Of a stretch of 64,000 nt of DNA, positions 27,801-42,800 are shown one piece after another. Position 1 is the stretch's first letter; every line of letters begins with the position of its first letter. Made by a program: the position numbers and the translations under genes. Source of the DNA: Hippopus hippopus (lineage: Eukaryota; Mollusca; Bivalvia; Cardiida; Cardiidae); the NCBI GenBank assembly GCA_946811185.2, contig OX328106.1:49860311-49924310 (forward strand), in the 5' to 3' direction. The notes under the pieces are model-generated. The model was not told where the DNA came from. It was given only the letters and a program-made list of their open reading frames with translations, and made no database searches.

Positions 27801-30800
27801 GTATTGCATGGTCTTGTACAGTATGTGGTCTCAAGTTGGCTCATTGCTGACAGGAACATGGCATTAAAGTCTACAGTAGAATTGTCTGAGACACAGCTAT
27901 TTTGCGCTTGATAAGATGTGAAAGATGCTTCCCAGTCAGCGTAAGAGCTGCAATATAAAATTGTTTACCCTAGCAGTGCCTTTCATAACCTAAAGTTGCT
28001 TTTGCAGCTAGTGCAGATCAAGAACAGAATGCATGAATTATGCATTCTGATATTGATCCACACTGTTATGTTGAGATACTTCACTTTGCAGTATAACAAC
28101 CATGAAATTGTTGCAGCTAGTATAGATCAAGATCAGAATGTATGAATTATGCGTTCTGATTTTGATCTACATTGTATGCCATATTGAGATACTTAACTTT
28201 GCAGTATAACAGACTTGAAATTGTTATATTTCTGTCATGTTTCCATGACTGAAATCTCCATTTTCTCTATTCGACACTTTAGTTAAACCTCATATTGACT
28301 ATTTTACCCTTGTGAGTGACATAAGTAACCTCTTGTGACAGCATTAATCAAGGTCAGACTGCATAGAACATACAGTCTGATTTTGATTGGTACCATCTCC
28401 TTATTCATTAGAAAGTCAAGAAACTCTTGATATTTGCTATAAACTTGCATTTTAGGCCTTGAAATGAAGTTGAAGTCATTCATTTGGAAGCGGGGGTTAA
28501 TCAATAAATCATCTGTGATTTAAAGGTTTCTCTCATCAAGCTATTATGTTCAAGTAAGACTTTTTGGTCGAAGAAGGAAATGTAGAAAACTGTTATAAAC
28601 ATGTTGGAAACAGGAGCAATTTCTTATTACATTTAAATGCTATTTCCTCAAAATTTTGCTTGCAATTCCAAAAAAAAAAAAAACCTTTTCTTTCCTTTTA
28701 GAACTTATGAATGGGATTTTAACTTAACATTTATCATTATTTTTCAATCATATCACAGCAAAAGCTCATTTATTCATGTTTTCTTTGGTTTCATCAGCGT
28801 ACCTACTGCTTTGGACTCCTTGCCTAGAGTCTGTATTCACAAACCATTTTTAATTTCATCCTTAGTATAATTCTATATCAGAAAGTAACACAACTTCTGA
28901 TTGGCAAAACCATTTGGTTTAGCATATAACGTGTTACTTTCAAATTTAGCAAATGCTTGAGATTAAAACTAAGAAAGTTCTAAAGAATGGTTGGTGAATA
29001 CAAGCCCAGCTACACTTCCAAGTGTACAGCACCACAGTGGATTTCTGCTGTCTGTGATTTGTATGAATTAAGGGCCTGTCAATCTAAAGCCTGTGACAGG
29101 ATAAGTACAGACATGAACAAACCTGCAAAATTCAAAGGAAGAAAAGTTGGAAATGTTTGATTCCCTCTCTGCATCAACAAAAGTCAACAACATGGGGAGA
29201 TAATACTCAATACCACTCAAGTAACACTCTGTCACACCTGGACCCAGTGTAGACGATTGCCATCCAAGTAATTCTGAAATCATACATGTGAAAAATACAC
29301 ACAAAAAAATATTATTCAAATATGAGTATGGCTGGTAAGAAATCATATAGACTTTTTCATTACAACTGATAACACAAGAGGCTTTTGTGGATAGTGTAGA
29401 TCAAGATCAGATTGCACAGAATGTGCAGTCTGATCTCTGATCTACACTGTCCACTACTTCATTTTAGAGTATAACCATACTGTCTCTTCAGCTTGCAGCC
29501 AAACTGGCCATTGGAAAGTTTTTTTTTTTTAAAAATTTTGTAGTGAAAAAGTTAAATTCTTTTTTGGCTCTATCCCAGTATCTCTCTATTTCCCTTTCAC
29601 ATCCCTTCAACATCAAATATAGATGAATTTTTATTTTTCTAGTGAAGAAAGTGAAAAATCAGCATAGAATAATACATGTAAATGGAAAAATTGGAATCAT
29701 CACTCAGAAAAAAACAGTGGAGCAGAGGTCCTGCTTACTCATTTAGGCATAAGAACTACTACAAATTTATTCGAAAAAGGCATGTATACTCAAGCCAGTA
29801 TTACACATTTACTTATATGGTAAAATCATGGCATGTTCGAATAGTTTAAATTTCATTTTGTGTATCATGACTTTTTCCTGAATATATGTATGAGTTATGC
29901 TCTGTGAAAAGGGGGTTTAATGCCTTTGCAAATAGGATCTATCCATGTCCGTGCAGGCTGACATGGGTCAAAACTTTTTGCTATTTGTAAATCTTCTGCA
30001 TGTCCAACCTCATGATTCAGTTTGCTACTAGTCAAAATGACTTTTATTGATCCATAATTATGTGATGACTTGTATAGTATAATGCACCATGAAGATGCAT
30101 TAAACCCCCTTTTCACAGAGCATGGGTCATATAAAAGGTACTGAATGTAAGTATGAAAAAAAAGCGTGACATATACTAAGAATGTGACCTTTACTTACAA
30201 CTGATAACTTTTCTGTGAATGAAGTATATGATCATTCAAGAACAAGTTTTTATTTGATTTATGCACATGTATGTTGAATCTCCATATTTTTTTGCAAAGA
30301 TAATTTTAAAAGTCATCTCCTGCAAATTTTTTCCACCATTGCATTACCACACAGTCCTGAGTTTTAACGACTGGAAAACTGGAAATATTGTGATTGAAAT
30401 TGAAAATATTGTCGGAAAAGAATAAATTACTGGTAACCAGCACTTTCTCTTATTCCACAATGTTTTCTAATCTTTTTGAAATGAATACATTCATTTAAGC
30501 CACATTTAATTTGTTGTCGGAAATTGCTTCCACTTTGGATCAGTCTAAAATTTGTCATGTTGTAAATGGTTAACTATTTACTAAGCGACAAAATTTGAGA
30601 CTAGTCCAATTGGAAAGCAATTTTAGACAACAATTTAGATGAAGCTCAAATGATGATTTCTGTCTTGGACAGTATAGAAAAACTTTGTGGGAAAAGGATA
30701 AATGCTGGATACCAGCATTTTCTCCTTTTCCCACAATGTTTTCAAAAGGATTCTTTCTCAGAGTTGTTAAAACACAGGATTGTGAGTTAAGGAGCTACAG

Positions 30801-33800
30801 GTCAACAATCTGTCTTACTCACCTCCACAAACATCAGAAAACACCCCATCCAGGTGATTCACTGTCATGCTTATCACCATAGCAACATCAGCCGGAAATT
30901 CCTCCAAATTTGAATAAATACATGAAAGGTCTTGACCTCTTTTACGACAAGGATATACATCCTCCCTCAGCTGTGGGGACTCACAAATATCAAAATCTTT
31001 GTCCAAGATAGCATCATTTTGTCCGGACAACAGAATTTCCTGTAGAAGAGCTGTGTAGGCAAATGTACACTGATGAATTCCATCACATTCTCTGTTATCG
31101 AACATTGTGGAGAGATCAAGGTCCTGTGAGCGTGATAATAATTCAGATTTTCCGAACATTTTAACCAGCTGTGGGCATGATGACAACTTGGATTCAATAC
31201 ATCTTTCTGCCTCTCTTCTGGCACTGAAAATTAAACAGAAAAAGATTATGGGCCCCGATCTTGAAACTACCCTGCCAACTATTTGATGGTATTCTGTTTT
31301 CCTGAAAAATTTAAAAAAAAATGGCTTTTAGTACCATCAGAATTAACTCTTTACCACGCAAGAAAAATGTAGACTTGTTAAAAATTTAAAGTATTTCCAG
31401 AAAACAATTATCTTAATTGACTCAAATGATGGAATTTGTCATTGACAGGGTAGAAAATATTATGGGAAAAGGAGAAAAAGCTAGTTACCAGTATTTTCTC
31501 CTTTTCCCACAATGTTTTCAAAAGACTTCAACCTAGAGATCATTAAAAGTCAGGATTTTGTGGTAAAGGGTTAAAATATTAACATCATTGAATCAACGAT
31601 ATGTAGACCGAGCCTGCCTGGATAAAGGGTCTTTAAATATATATATAGAGAGATTGGCCTTCAAAAGATTTTAAAATATCTTGACAAATGTAAAAATGTT
31701 CATCTTGAAAGACAACATATGTACATATTTAGTGGAAGCAACAAACAATATACTTTTGTCCTCAGTCTTAACATTCATTACAAAGCTGGCTTCAGTAACA
31801 AAATCTGAAAGTACCCCATTACAAAGTTTCCAAATTCTTCATACTGATGAGGTTTGACTGTACTTACAAACACATTTCATCAGTATTTCCATTTTCGAGG
31901 ACATCTCTAAGGGTATTCAAACAAGCTTCTGTACCATCCAGATCACAATCAGGTGCCTTTTCTTCTAGATCACAGAAAAGCTCTTTTTGATCTTGGCATT
32001 TGGTATCAGCATCTGCCTTCCATGATTTGAAAATCATTAAGGATAGCAAGACAGTGAAATCATCTAAACATCCTTGAATGTTGTCGTGGAAACATGTCAG
32101 GGTTTTGCCATATGATCTGAAAAAAATGATATTTACTCATTACCTATAGCTAACAATGTTGTAGCATTGTAGAATTTGACTACTCAGCATTTACTAGAGT
32201 TAAATCTATCAAATTATAGACTAGTCTAAATTGAAAGCTGTTTAAAGAAGACTTTTTAGATGCTTGCTGCAATTTTCTTTCAGGAAATTATGGCCTTTTC
32301 CAAATCCTGACAAACCTATGTAAGGAGGCTTTGAATTACAAGGTAAAGAAAAAACTTCTCATGCATGTAACCTAAAATATTTTTGAATAATATTTTTTAA
32401 CCTTCTCCCATCATTTGGGCCACATTTTTGTCTTCAACTGCTTTCAATACTGACAAGTCTAGAACTTTGTTGTCGGGTAGAGATATGGAATAATAGTTCC
32501 ACTTGTATAAAACAACTTACTGGCATGAAGCATCAGGGCTGTCATCCTCAGAGTTTTCAGTATCTGTGTAGAATTGGTAAAAACACTGCAAGGCCACTCC
32601 AGTCTGACACTGCTTTTCATGCATCTTATCTAAAAAGTAGACCACAAGTCATAAACTAGTTGAAACTGAGTATACATAATCATTAATTTCGACTTTGTTC
32701 ACTTAACTCTTTATCAAACAATACCATATTTTAACGACCCTGAAGGAGAAGCCTTTCAAAAACATTATGGGAAAAGGAAAAAATGCTGGTAACCAGCATT
32801 TTCTCCCTTTCCCTAAATATTTTCAATCTTGTCAAAGACCTTTAGTTCATTTGTACCATATTCTATTTTGTCAGCTGTGGGTGCTTTCAATTGGGAGTGT
32901 CTTTAACTTGGCTGTTAGAGAAGGGGTAAAATGGGGTTTTAACACAGCTTTCAAGAGTATTTCAATCACGTCACAGTGACTGCTCATTTATCAATTTCTT
33001 CTGAAAGTTTTATCAGAACAAGGCTGGGCTTTGCAATACCTTGCTCATGGACACTCCCACATTACAATAGCCACCAAAGGGCATCAACACAGAACCTCTG
33101 GATGAAAAATCTGACTTTTAAACTTCTAAGGCACCAAGTGAGTAGTACGCTTCTTAAATCATTGAGACCTGATTGATTGATTGTATGGTGTTTAACGCCG
33201 TTTTCAACATTATTTCAGTTATATCGCGGCAGCCAGTGCACTTATCCATGCGTTCCTGGAGTCTCTTTTACCAGTACTTTGCACAATTTCTTTCCAAGCC
33301 ACTGGCTGCTTTCCCATGTAATCATCGTCGAAACAATGGAAGCGGTGGGGGAGGAATGAATCCTGTTGCAGTGACTATCATTAATCCTCGGAGAGATACT
33401 GGCCGAGCCAGGGGTCGTAGCTAGGGATCGAACCCTGGACCCCGTGTTCTCAAGTCCTGCACGCTACCAACTGAGCTACCAAGGCTCACTTTAAATCATT
33501 GAGGAAAAAGCTCCATAGGCTAAAAAATATCACTTTGAACACTTGAGGAAATACGAGCATGATAAACAGTTCCCGACAGTTTAAAATAGATCCAACATAG
33601 ATGTTTTGATTTTGTTAATATCTGATTTAACCATTTCAATTACATTTTTTACCACTGTCAAAGGTGTTTGTACCGTTATCTATTCCAGCATTCCAGTTGA
33701 ATCTTATTTTGCAATAAAGTTAGTTAGACAAGAAAACCACAGTGGCTAAAGATGTATGTAGATTTTCTTTTCCAATGTGAATCAAGTGTGAAAAAACACA

Positions 33801-36800
33801 AAATTCACAATAACTATACACAATTACAGAAAAAATGCTTGCCGACACAAGGCATATAGGTTTAAAACCTAGGAATATTTTCAGGCCAAATATAAATCAT
33901 CTCCTGAAATTTATAAAAAGATAGAAAGAAGATAATTACTTAAAATCATTCAGCTAACCCTTTATCAGACGACTGAAATTCAGACTTTACCAAATTAGAA
34001 GCATTTGCAAATGACAAATTAAATGTGGTTCATATGATAGAGTTTGTTATTGAAGGCACAGAAAACATTGTGGGGAAAGGAGAAAATGCTGGTTTCCAGC
34101 ACTTTCTCCTTTTCCAATTATATTTTTAAAAGGTTTTCTCCTCTGGGTCATTTAAAATCAGGATTGTGTGGTAAAGGGTTAACCTGAATTAGAACTCTAC
34201 ACCTACCTTCAACTGGAATGCACAATTTCTCAGGCTCAACATAAGTCATTGTGGGTTTATCCCCTGCCATTGGACAAATAGAATAAGCCTGGCAAGCAAT
34301 GGGTTCCAGTGTTTTCTGTAGACTTGAAAGTGTAGTATTGTCACAGTAGCTTGTTGTTTGTTTGAAGCATATTTCTGTATGTTCAATTGCCCTGAAATAA
34401 AGTGAATGTACAGGTATCTATATATCTATAAAGTTGTATGGATAAGTATCTTCAGGTTTGTATAGAATCTTGTTGAATGAAAACTAAGTAGTAAACAAAA
34501 GAATCGATAGTTAAATTCTACCCATATTATATTGCCTGCTGGATAATTGATTCCCCTCGTGAAGCAAACTTGCTACAGACAATTTTGAACATATCCTTGT
34601 TAAATAAAAATAATTTTTCCCTTTGGGTCAACACTCACTAAAGTGGTCTGCTTCAGTGCCAAACAAAATTCGCCAAAGGTGGTAATGTATAAAACTCTTT
34701 ACCAGACAACAAAAGTTTAAACTTTTCTTAATTCAAAGTTGTTGCATTTGGCAAACTAAGCATGGCTCAAATGATGAGATTCATCACTGAAAGGGAAGAA
34801 AATGTTATGGGAAAAGGAGAAAATCCTGGTTACAAGCACTTTCTCCTTTTCACAAAATATTTTCAAAACCTTTCTCCGTCAGGCATGTTAAAAACATTGG
34901 GATGTTTAGTAAATGGTTAAATATGCCAGACACACATACAAAAAAAAAGTAAATGCAATTGAAACTGTTTTATCAAATAAAGTAATTTGACTTAGAGGCA
35001 ACCTCTACTAAGTAATCACTCTATCTGTCTAAAGAGCTCAGTTTTTCCGATTCCAAAATGTAGTCTAAGCGCTTTACACATCTAGATCACATTTGGGAAC
35101 TCCCGAACAGGTTTGGATGTGTACAGTATGAACAATTACCTACCTACACACATCTCCCTGGTGAACAGTTACACCATGTGCCCTGACAATATTGGCAAGT
35201 TCAACCACACACTGTAAAGTCTCTGCAGGCTCACAGGTAAATGGTTTTGGTGGACACACCCCAGACAAGATACCCATGGCTTGTACAACATCATACATAG
35301 TCATTGCAGTCTCTTTCCTTTCACTGGTGCAACCTCGTAGGCTTCCTTCTAGGCATTCTCTGGCATCATCAATGCTGCAATACCCAGTAACTCATTAATG
35401 CACTGTCTTTTATCAGATATACCAAAACCTAGTGCTCATTACGCAGAGAATAACATTTTAAAGATAGGACATTTAACACTTTACCACACAATCACGAGTT
35501 TTAAAGACCTTGAAGAAAAAGCCTTTTGAAAACATTTTGGGAATAGGAGAAAATGCTGATAATCAGCATTTTCTCCTTTTCCCACAATCTTTTCTACCCT
35601 TCCCAAAACAAATTTTAATCTTCCAGTCACATTTATTTTTTCGTCTGCAAATGCTTTCAATTTCGCCAAGTCTACATTTTTGTCGTTTGGTAAAGGATTA
35701 AAGCAATAAGAAAGCATGGGAAAGGTTGCTACTCTATTAAAAAAAAAAAGTATGCCTGTAAATAAGGGTAAATATAAGGCTCAAAGGGAAATACAATATT
35801 AGTAAATGATTCATCCTCAATAATTACCCATGAACAAAATGCAAGACGAACGTCAAAATAACGATGGATGTAGGAAATGAAACAAGGTTCATTTAATTCA
35901 TTGAGGATGTGAATAATTTCATACTACCATTGTTCTATAATATACTGTTTTCTTTTTGTCTTATTCTATTATTATACGTCAAAAGTAGTTAAAATTCAGC
36001 AAAACACTCCTCCACCATGTGAAGTATACATACGTTTTACATGTCCATTGCTTCTCATACTGAGGTAATGTTGGGTTGAGTAATACATTGATGGAGAAAT
36101 AGTTCAAACATCTTGCTGCTGTTTCAATATAACATTCTCCACTCTCCTCTGAAACTATAAAAATTCAACTAGTTTATTACTATAACCTACCTCATTTCTT
36201 ACTCTTCACTCTCAATAAAAAATTTAAGGCAGAAAATTTTGGAGACAACCTTGTATAAGATATGCATGTATAAAGCCTAACATACAAACTAAAGCATGTT
36301 TGTTGTTTTATGGCACAATGATACCCAAGATCATTCAGTGCATATGCCGATGAGTACAGTGGCAAACTGATACAAAGAAAAATGTTTGTTTAATATACAT
36401 GTAGTGTTTCCCCTTCTGCTAGAGCCAACAAATACTTGTATTCTTCCTATATGAGATTTGCAGCACATGAACTTGAACACAGTGTTATGAAATATGTGAA
36501 ATGTACATCAACATTTTTTACATGAAAGTGTATGAAAAATGTTGTGGCAAAATGAGGTTACTTGTTAGTATGAGTAATATCTCCATTTGCCACAATTTTT
36601 TAAAAAAGTTGCTGTGCCAAGAGAAGAGGTGGAAATATGCTAACCTTTTACCAAGTAACTCCATGTTTTTTCCTTCCAGAAAGCAGCATAAGTTCGTGAA
36701 AAATATTTTAAGAATTACCAGTCCTTCTGGTATGGGCTTCCCTTTTGATGGCTGACAACTAGCCTGACCTTGAAGATAATACCTTCAATAACAACAGAGA

Positions 36801-39800
36801 TATCAGAAAATGTCAAAGATTAAGCATACAGATGGTGATGCAGAGATAACAGGGGTATGACAATATCTGGACCTTTTCTTTTTCTAGAAACCATGTGAGC
36901 TAAATGTAATTATTTCCTTACCTTGTACAAGGTGTCGTCTTTTATCAGCTGAAAATAACAAGGAGGGAAAAGTTTTAATTTACTGGTAAATGTTTACAAA
37001 AAACAGATTCTAGATTCTTCCATACTGAAAGCCTCTTCAGATGACAAATTGGAAAGTGATACAAATAAACTAAAGTTCTTTGACAACGTGGAAAACATTG
37101 AGGGAAAAGGGGAAAATACTGGTTAAGCAAGCCTTTTCTTCTATTCCAGTAATGTTTTGAAAAGATTTCTCCTCCAGCATCGTTAAAACTTGTGGCTTTT
37201 TTTTTTCTTTTCATTTGTTTTCTTTTTATCTTTTTATGCAGATTTAAACAGTTCCATAGATTTATGTTATCAGACAAAACATTTAACACATCACATCTAG
37301 AAAAATGTTTGCAGCAAAGAATTTGATAGAAAAAATCTAATACAACATGGAAAATTAACATGCTGCAAGATAAAAACAATGATGACCAGTGGTTATGTGT
37401 TAATCCTTAAGCTCTTTGCGCTACTATAGTTGCCACAGCAGCCAGTATAGATCAATATCGGACTGCACAAGACATGCAGTCTGATCTATGATCCACACTG
37501 TCCACTTTGCTGTGACATTCTGGACAAAAGCAACATAATTATGTTTTATTTTTAGACTAAAACTGTTAAGTCTATTTGGTGCTCTAAAGGTAACAAAATG
37601 TTCTGGACTTAATAGATAATCACCAAATGACATTTCACTCTTCTTTATACTGTAACCTATGTACAGACAGACAACCATGTTACTGCTCATTACTAATTTA
37701 ATACTTGAAGAAAAGATAACTAGCCCTAACGTGCCTATCACAGCTTAAGTTGCCTTTGCAGCCAGTGTACAAGAAGGTAAGACAGCACAAAACATGCAGT
37801 CTGATCTTTGAGATCAAGGCACTTTTTGGATCTTGTTTCTATACTGAAAATGTCTGTAATGTTAATCAGGTGCTCCAACTAGTTAATAGTTTCAATTATT
37901 CCTGTACAACCCTGAATACAAGATATTACCTGACTGTGAGCAAATCAGACTGACAGATGGACTAGCCACTGTAATTAGATGTTTCAGGTTGTTAGCCATT
38001 ACACTGGGTATGTCTGGTGACGAAAGTTCTGTATCCATACACTCAATCAAAGGTACAAACAAATCACATGGAGAGACATCTTCTGTAAAAGTAGGAAACA
38101 TAGATCAAACAAATCAACACTTTTACTGCTAAAAAAAATGAGATAAACAATTTAGTGACAAGAACAAGAGGTCAATGAGAGTCCAAAATTTCTTACCTGA
38201 GATAAACAACATCAAGAAAGGAAACACATCATCAATACACATTTTCTGACCAAGTTTTACTTAAATCGAGGCAGATATTTAGCCGTAGAAGTGATCATTT
38301 GGTTTTTTAGAAATAAATCTGAATTCCAATAGAAAGTTGAAAGCTTTTTATATCATTACTGATACTTACTTTTCTACCTGTTTCATTGTTTTTCCCGTAA
38401 AGCCAATCATGCAATATAAATTGCTCAAAGTTTTTACATTTTTTAACCCTTTACAAAATAATCCGGTTTTAAGGATCATGGAGAGGAAGGCTTTTGAAAA
38501 CATGGTAACCAGCGTTTTTTTCTCCTTTTCCCACTGTCTTCCGTCCTATCACAGACATGTTTCATCAGTGGAATCACAACTAATCTGTTGTCTGCAAAAG
38601 CTTTCAATTTAGATGAGTTCAAAATGTTGTCGCATGCAAAGAACTTAGAATACAAGTTTTCCCTCCTTGATAAGTGTACAGCTCAAACTTCGACAGTAAC
38701 CAAGAGCAACCACTTTCAGATCGGCTGTTTTTCTTTTAAAAACAGGACTGACACAAGTAAAGAACATCATCTGCAACTTGGGTCCCTGATAAGATTTGCA
38801 GATTGTTCCCTCTAGAATATGAGCTTTCACAGCAAAAATACAAGGGTTTACATTCACGAACAATCATTCTGAATCAAATTCTAATTCTAGATTGCAAAAT
38901 CAGCCATCCTGTCAGCTAATATATTCAGTCAAAGTCCACTGGAAAGCAAAGATAATTGATGAATGCTGCCTCAGAATCAAACCAAAGTACTTAAGCCTTT
39001 ATCACACAATCCTGACTTTTAAAAACCTTGAGGAAACAAGCCTTTGAAAACATTGATGGAAACAGAGTAATGCTAGTAACTAACATTTTCTCATTTTTCC
39101 ACCATGTTTTCTATCTTATGATGGACACATTTCATCATCTGACACAACTTGAATTTGTTGTCTGCAAATGCTTTCAATATAAACAAATGTAACATTTCAT
39201 CATCTGGTAAAGGTTTAACCCATAAGGTCCTAAGTTCAAAACCCGGCAGCGGGTGTCAACTTTGGAATTTTTCATTGGCCACACATTCGGCGCGAGTACT
39301 GGTATAGTTCCCAGAAAGCAGAATCAAGAGAGATTCGTGTAAATTGTAAGAACTTGTTTCTCAATCAATGTAAAAAATTTGTTTAAACTTAATCCCTTGT
39401 CCTGCTAAAGAAATTAGATAAAACTTTCAAGCCTATAGTAAAAACTTGAATGATGCTATTTCAAACTTATTTTTTGGAGAAAAGTATCTCCTTGTCGGAC
39501 AGTGTAGATCAAAGATCAGACTCCACATTCTGTGCAGTCTGATCTTGATCTATACTGTCCCCAAAAGGTCAGCGAGTCATGCTTAGCAGCATAAGGGTTT
39601 ACTTTAAAGCAAAAAGTTGCACTTAGAAACTACTTGCTACCTATTTCTCAGAGGACATACCATTTCCAGATAGAGATGAGTCCACATTTTGTGTAAAGTC
39701 ATGGATACACTGTAAAACTCCTGAAGCATAGCTCTCATTGACTTCAAGGCTAACATTTTCCCAGCATACCCTGGGTACTTCCTGTAGCACCATGCTGTAT

Positions 39801-42800
39801 TTGAGGATACTAAATATAGCATATTTGTGAACAGGATTGCAACCTACTATTGTTCTCATCAGACATTCATTTGTTTCTTCTGTAGATCTGTAATTACAAA
39901 ATAAACTTTTCATTAAGGTAGCCCTCTAAGTGCCGAGTTTCAGTCTAGAAATAAGACCCAAATAGGTGCAATCTCAAGGTTGTTCTTATCCACAATGTCC
40001 AAGTGAAGTCAACAGTGTAAATCAAAGATCAGACTGCATATTTTGTGAAATCTGATTTTGATTTACACCGGCCGCAAAGGTGACAAGTTGTGATAGGTGC
40101 TTTAACTCAACTAAAGAAACTATGTGTTTTTATGACTCTGATGAAGATGGCTTTTGAAAACCAGCACTTTCTCCCTCGTCACATCAGTCGTATTTCTTCT
40201 CAAAAACACATCACAGCTATCATTTTATCTGTCAGCAGTAAATTCTTTGAAATGGACAAGTTCTAACATTTTGTAATCTTGTTAGAGATGAGGTCCTATG
40301 CCCTTTTTGTTTTTTCAATTGTTAGTAATTAAGTTCTCAACTAAATGAAATATTACATAGACTTTGTGAAGGTGCTCAAAAGATTTGTGCTGAGGATAAG
40401 TCTGAGATATGACCTTTCAAATCAATTGTATTGGAAAGAAATTTGCAGCAAATGACTATAAAGGCATCTGTGAATAATCAATCAGATCAAAGTTTATCAC
40501 ATGAAAACATGTGAAAGAAGACATTACAACAGGAATGGTTATAGAGGTCTACAGCAGAACAAATAAACTTTTTTACATAGTTATTACACAAATGTTCAGA
40601 AATGTTTTCTCAGCTAAATTTTCAACTTGTTTGGCTGTAGAAAAAAAGAAAAGACTCAAAGATAGTACACTTACCCACAACTCTTTAGACACTGTTCAGC
40701 TTCATCATATGAGCATGATGGTACAGGACACTCAGTATCTTCACCTTGAATTAGAAATAAGTAGATCTAAAACACCTAGATACTGGTATTGTAGGCACAT
40801 TTAGTAACTACTGAACCTTTACCACACGATACTGAGTTTTAACGAATCTAAAGACTAAAGCTTTTGAAAACATAGCCAAAAATTGGAGAAAATGCTAGTA
40901 AACACAACATTTTCCACCCTATCAAAGAAAGATTTAATCATAGCAGCCACTGAAACATTCAATTTGTCATTTACAACAGCTTTGAATTTGCTCGAAAATG
41001 TTCAAACTTTTATTGTTTGGTAAAGTGTTAACCCTTTACCACACGACAAAATTTTAGACCTGTCCAAATTGAAAGCATTTGTAGATGACAGTTTTAACGT
41101 GGCTCATATGAAATGGTTTTTCTTTGATAGGGTGGAAAACATTGTGGGAAAAGGAGAAAATGCTGGTAACCAGCATTTTCTTCTTTTCCCACAATGTTTT
41201 CAAAAGCCTTCTCTTTCAGGGGCGTTAAAAGTCGTCATTGTGTGGTAAAGGGTTAACAGACAAGAAAATTTTAGACTCAGCCATATAAATAACGACAGTT
41301 GTCTTTGAAAGGGTAGATGAAATTGTGGGAAATGGAGAAAGTACCTGTTACACATTTTTATTTCAAAATCTATTTACGAAAGCCTAAAACCTAAAAGGGA
41401 CTCTTAACCCTTTACCACACAATCCTGACTTTTAACGACCCTGAGAAAGATGCCTTTTGAAAACATTGTGGGAAAAGGAGAAAATGCTGGTAACCAGCAT
41501 TTTCTCCTTTTCCCACAATGTTTTCTTCCCTTCCAAAAACAAATTTTAATTTTTCAGTCACATTTATTTTGACGTCTGCAACTCCTTTCAATTTGGACAG
41601 GTTTAAAATTTTGTTGTTTGGTAAAGAGTCAAAACAGATAAACATCATTAACCTTTTACTACACATAAAAATTTTAGACCTGACCATAATGAAAGCATTT
41701 GAAGACAGGTATATGCAGCTCAAATGATGGTATTCGTCCTTCAATGGGTAGAAAACATTGTGACAAAAGGAGAAAATGCTGTTTACCAGCATTTTCTCTT
41801 TTTCCCATTATGTTTTCAAAAGGTGTGTCCTTCAGGGTTGTTAAAACTTGGGATTGTGAGTGGAAGGAATAAATGGGAACACAGTGCCTTTCCTAGTACC
41901 CTGTTTCTATGCTTAACTTTTTACTAGACGACATAGCTTTGACAAATCCATTTCAAAATGATTTGCAGACGACAAATTAAATATGTGGTAGAAAATACTT
42001 TGAGAAAAGGAGAAAAGGTTGGTTACCAGCAGTAGGGTGCACATTGTGAAAAAAGCAGACAGCTTTAAAAAGGTTGACAAGTCCCAAGTGAAATAAGGTA
42101 ATGAGTTGAAAAAAATTCTTATCACACAAGCTCTCCTCTTCCCACAATGTTTTCTACCCTATCAAAGAGAGAAATCATCATTTGAGCTACATTTAATTTG
42201 TCATTTACAAATGCTTTCAATTTGGACTAGTCTAAAATTTTGTCATATGGTAAAGAGTTAATTTATTTCCATGCACCAAACTTTGAATTTTTCCTGGTTT
42301 CCTCAAGTTTTGATTAAAGTAAAGCAGCAATAACAATAAAAGATGTCAAGCAAAATGTCAGTTCTTACCTGTAGGTTCCATTCCTTTCGTCTCATCCATT
42401 GTGGAATTTCCATGATCATCCCTTTTAGGTCTGCTACGAGTTTCTGTATCAAACACAGTTAAGTAAATACAATACTTACACAATTCTCCACATTCTTGCA
42501 ACAGATAGATGCTTTGAATTTTTAACCCATTACCACACCGCAAAATTTTAGACCTATCCAAACTCAAAGCATATGCAGCCACAAATTAAATGTGGCTAAA
42601 ATTGTGGAAGTTGTCTTTTGTGAGGGTAGAAAACATTGTGGGAAAAGGAGAAAATGCTGGTGACCAGCATTTTCTCCTGTTCCCACAATGTTTTCATAAG
42701 TGTAAGTTAACTCAATATCAAACCTTCTGAAAGATTCATATTGGCATTTACATGTGAGTTGGAATAAAGACAAGGGGGATCTCACAGGCAGTTACATGTA

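Noticed and set aside
33430..33486. Possible tRNA gene (A and B boxes on the minus strand)
   Set aside because: No cloverleaf or anticodon loop, and it continues into a conserved SINE body and tail, so it is a SINE head.
40814..41870. CRISPR-like repeated palindromes
   Set aside because: Repeats are about 230 bp, in both orientations, dispersed, with TTAA ends. This is a transposon pattern in a eukaryotic gene.
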